The notes under the pieces were generated by a model, which did no database searches, had not been told where the DNA came from, and worked only from the letters and a program-made list of their open reading frames with translations. The position numbers and the translations under genes are program-made. 24,100 nucleotides of DNA from a virus. Positions 21,868 through 24,100 of the stretch are shown in pieces. Numbering within the stretch: the stretch's first letter is position 1; every line of letters starts with the position of its first letter. The stretch covers positions 1 to 24,100 of the IMG/VR virus record IMGVR_UViG_3300047481_001082. One strand, written 5' to 3'.

Positions 21868-23724
21868 TTAAAACTTTACTCCATATTTAATTAGTGTCTC
21901 ACGAGCGTCAGCGACCATATTTTCAAAGTCTTTACTATTTTTAATTCTCTCTACAATAGACTCAAAGTAATCCAAGTCTGACGATTTAGCACCATCACCC
22001 AACAATAAGACTGCAATTTTAGAAGGGTCCTTTGTGATGGTATTCCCAGACTCTCTATCGACGAGTCCATTTTTATAAGACCATTTCATATTTTTAAACT
22101 TTGCGATGCTAGCAAGCAGAACGTGTCGGTGCATACCCTTGTATTCCGAGTTTTCTTTTCCACCCTGTAAACTCCATCGCATCCAATCGGGGTCACCAAA
22201 CATAAAATCAGTCTGAACAAACCCTTTGCCAAAATCACCGTTTATAGGAGTCTTGAAGTGAACGGAGTCGCCTGACTTCTTGACAAATTCTTTCGGATTT
22301 ACGTTTTTAGATACGGCCCAAGCTGCCAAAACCTCCGCCAACTTCTCTTTTGTAGTAGATTTCTCATCCACCGCCAAATCCAAGTCTCCCGACGTTTCTC
22401 TTTTTCCACCGGTTCCGAGCAAGTTGTTTAACAATGGCAGGGACGTAACAGTTTCGAGCCACTTTACCGTTGGGATTACATCGGACCTCGATATTCTAGT
22501 CGTCCCTGAAGAACCGTCTTCAGATTTAAAAACATTCCCGCCTTCAGTGACCACGGATTCAGTTCTAACCACGGCCCGATTTGCTGCCGAGAACCCTGCC
22601 CTTGAAACGAATTTGATATTCCCCTTCGGGTCGGAAACAACATAACCTTCACCTCCAGGAAACTCTCCGATAGAAGCACGGACCACCATAGGATTCTTCT
22701 CTAAATTAGATATTATCGAATCCTTTATGTCCATGATTTCAGAAACGATAAACCATAGAGCTGTAAAACCTCCGATATTTTCCTTTACGTGTTCAAGGAC
22801 ATTTTTCTTTTTCTGTGAACTCAATTTTTCGTTATTTGACACCCAATCTAAGAAATCTTTACCCAAATCCACGAGTCCGGTATCCACTTTGCTATTCAAA
22901 TATGTGTAAAGAATATCAGGAAAATCCGTCATTTTCTTCGCTGACAATTTCGATTTATCTATGAGCGTATTTACCTCGGTGGAATGTTCCTTGATATAGG
23001 ATAGAAGGTTTTTTATCCTTTTCAAATCTACATCGGACTTAGATTCTACTGTCACCGGAGGAATTACACACAACTCGTCTCCTAAGAAAACATTCAAATC
23101 CGCCTCGCTGACTGCGTTGGTAGAACCGTCTATACCGATTCTACCGTGAATCACTACGCCAGCAGAACTCTTCGCAATCTTCTCTCCGAGATGGGACTCT
23201 CTCGCCACCTTATATGTGACTATATTAGGTTTGAATACAAAATCGTCGTTAACGTCAGCCTTGAGTTTTCCCATGTAAAGAAGATCTCCAAAAAAGTATC
23301 CTACGAAATCCTTTGGAACGGATTTTTCAAACACACTAAAAGAGTTCGCCATGTTTCTGGCAAAAGTCTTAAATCCCACACTCTTTTCCGCTGCTGGAGT
23401 CCCTCCACGATTCAAAAGCATAGATTCCAACTCGTTTGGAGATTTACTCTTACCATCATAACCCTTTGCGGAGAATCCGTTTTTATCCGTGAATATGAAC
23501 TCACCCCGTTCATTCCTACCAAACACCACAGCCGGAGAACCATCCCACTTAACCGTCATGTTTCTCTTTTTTCCCTTGGAAGAATCTATCAAAGACTTTA
23601 CGGCTCTCGTGGCTCCTGCTGAACCTTCCCAGAAAATCAAATCTTCTGCGTGCTGAATCCGGACACCTTCCAATAGTGAACGAGATACACACTCGTCTAT
23701 CAAATCTTTCAAAAAATCTTTCAT
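21868..23724 (-). CDS. Two-module nucleotidyltransferase-like protein with capsid-type leader
   Basis: This 618-residue protein starts MKDFLKDLIDECVSRSLLEG, an amphipathic leader with L-L-E followed by Gly. Residues about 25-385 have the order of motifs of covalent nucleotidyltransferases (ATP/NAD ligases, RNA ligases): K59-W-D-G (motif I), GYFFGDLLY (142-150, motif III-like), E359-G-Y-V-V (motif IV) and IKFVSR (370-375, motif V). Residues about 430-515 show a Pol-beta-type nucleotidyltransferase signature: L-L-G-T-G-G-K-R then S-G-D-L-D-L (D447, D449) and a third acidic strand VQTDFMFGD (D506). It resembles proteins I remember as DUF6267 in marine T4-like phages, but this was not checked. 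Inferred: an RNA- or DNA-modifying enzyme that may travel in the capsid. The substrate is unknown. It lies upstream of the terminase genes; a TATATAT box is 4 nt before its start. Confidence 0.65.
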   Translation of the reverse strand: MKDFLKDLIDECVSRSLLEGVRIQHAEDLIFWEGSAGATRAVKSLIDSSKGKKRNMTVKWDGSPAVVFGRNERGEFIFTDKNGFSAKGYDGKSKSPNELESMLLNRGGTPAAEKSVGFKTFARNMANSFSVFEKSVPKDFVGYFFGDLLYMGKLKADVNDDFVFKPNIVTYKVARESHLGEKIAKSSAGVVIHGRIGIDGSTNAVSEADLNVFLGDELCVIPPVTVESKSDVDLKRIKNLLSYIKEHSTEVNTLIDKSKLSAKKMTDFPDILYTYLNSKVDTGLVDLGKDFLDWVSNNEKLSSQKKKNVLEHVKENIGGFTALWFIVSEIMDIKDSIISNLEKNPMVVRASIGEFPGGEGYVVSDPKGNIKFVSRAGFSAANRAVVRTESVVTEGGNVFKSEDGSSGTTRISRSDVIPTVKWLETVTSLPLLNNLLGTGGKRETSGDLDLAVDEKSTTKEKLAEVLAAWAVSKNVNPKEFVKKSGDSVHFKTPINGDFGKGFVQTDFMFGDPDWMRWSLQGGKENSEYKGMHRHVLLASIAKFKNMKWSYKNGLVDRESGNTITKDPSKIAVLLLGDGAKSSDLDYFESIVERIKNSKDFENMVADARETLIKYGVKF

Positions 23725-23744
23725 GTGAATATATAGTAAATTGG

Positions 23745-24100
23745 TTATACGCTTGTATAATATGGAACGTAAATTCGGTTTCCGTTCAACGTGGCAGTCA
23801 GATAACCGGCTACCGTCGGTGAACCAACCGGTGCCACATCAACGTCGTATATCAGATGGCTGCTCGACAACGAACTGCTTGCTTTGTATGCGTAACTGGA
23901 ACTTATAGCCCAACTCGAAGACAATGCACTTTGAGCACCACTTGCCGACAACGAACTGCTTGCTTTGTAGGCGTAACTGGAACTCACAGCCCAACTAGAT
24001 GACAACGACGAGTCAGCTCCGCTTGATGACAACGAACTGCTTGCTTTGTAGGCGTAACTGGAACTCACAGCCCAACTAGATGACAATGAGGAATCAGCAC
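23745..24100 (-). CDS. C-terminal part of a repeat-rich fibre protein
   Basis: The frame is open at the right edge, so only the last 117 or so residues are visible; no start lies in the window. The visible part consists of 27-residue repeats (SSSWAVSSSYAYKASSSLS...) followed by a unique C-terminal end, HLIYDVDVAPVGSPTVAGYL and NGNRIYVPYYTSV. The N-G-x-x-I-Y-V-P-Y-Y ending is common at the C-termini of aquatic phage tail proteins. It ends 20 bases before the nucleotidyltransferase-like gene. Likely a tail or fibre component related in style, but not in repeat unit, to the fibre genes at the left end. Confidence 0.75.
   Translation of the reverse strand, partial: ADSSLSSSWAVSSSYAYKASSSLSSSGADSSLSSSWAVSSSYAYKASSSLSASGAQSALSSSWAISSSYAYKASSSLSSSHLIYDVDVAPVGSPTVAGYLTATLNGNRIYVPYYTSV
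23866..24100 (-). repeat. Tandem 81-bp coding repeats in fibre gene
   Basis: Near-identical units begin at 23866, 23947 and 24028, a period of 81 bp or 27 residues. The two rightmost units share long identical stretches; the leftmost is more diverged. The array runs off the right edge, so total copy number is unknown. Confidence 0.95.

Noticed and set aside
24084-24086. TTG as a possible start of the right-edge fibre fragment
   Set aside because: It is inside a repeat unit and the frame continues upstream with the same repeat, so the true start lies outside the window.

Overview
This window is part of the genome of a tailed, contractile-tail (myovirus) phage with a T4-type head-assembly module. 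The key evidence is a contiguous set of minus-strand genes: T4-type large terminase, gp20-type portal, gp21-type prohead protease, gp22-type scaffold and gp23-type major capsid protein, followed by gp13/14/15-type neck and tail-completion proteins. The sequences are far from T4 itself. The Ser/Ala/Tyr-rich fibre repeats and GIGT/GVNQ-type fibre motifs recall uncultivated aquatic T4-like phages. The host cannot be named. Few genes have a clear Shine-Dalgarno sequence.

Layout along the minus-strand direction of transcription, from right to left: the 3' end of a repeat-rich fibre gene (24100-23745); a large two-module nucleotidyltransferase-like protein (23724-21868); a zinc-ribbon protein that may be the small terminase (21858-21250); large terminase (21257-19635); portal (19600-17573); two proteins of unknown function (17505-15980); prohead protease (15978-15337); three small proteins (15337-14085); scaffold (13944-12859); major capsid protein (12825-11173) with a strong terminator behind it; two small proteins (11097-10180). 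A plus-strand island (7898-10162) then interrupts the minus-strand genes. It encodes a macro-domain protein, a GMP reductase-like protein, a small hypothetical protein and a DUF4326 protein. Minus-strand coding resumes with a 71-aa protein and a GP88-like protein (7829-6434), neck and completion proteins (6382-3563), a 51-aa protein (3562-3407), and two Ser/Ala repeat fibre proteins. The last of these runs off the left edge. Compared with T4, sheath and tube genes (18, 19) are missing between terminase and portal, and fibre genes flank the head module on both sides.

Together the head genes describe the usual pathway: portal nucleation, scaffold-directed capsid assembly, proteolytic maturation by the gp21-type protease, DNA packaging by terminase, then neck attachment. 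The most unusual signal is that many otherwise unrelated proteins in this module begin with a short amphipathic leader ending in a [L/I/V]-x-E sequence. This looks like the capsid-targeting and prohead-protease cleavage signals of T4 internal proteins. The leader-bearing set includes the two-module nucleotidyltransferase and the GP88-like protein, so the phage may package a group of enzymes with its DNA. A second recurring signal is a TATTTAT box just upstream of start codons, in four cases exactly 7 nt from the ATG. No tRNA, rRNA, CRISPR array, integrase or insertion sequence was seen, and no gene-free stretch exceeds 140 bases.
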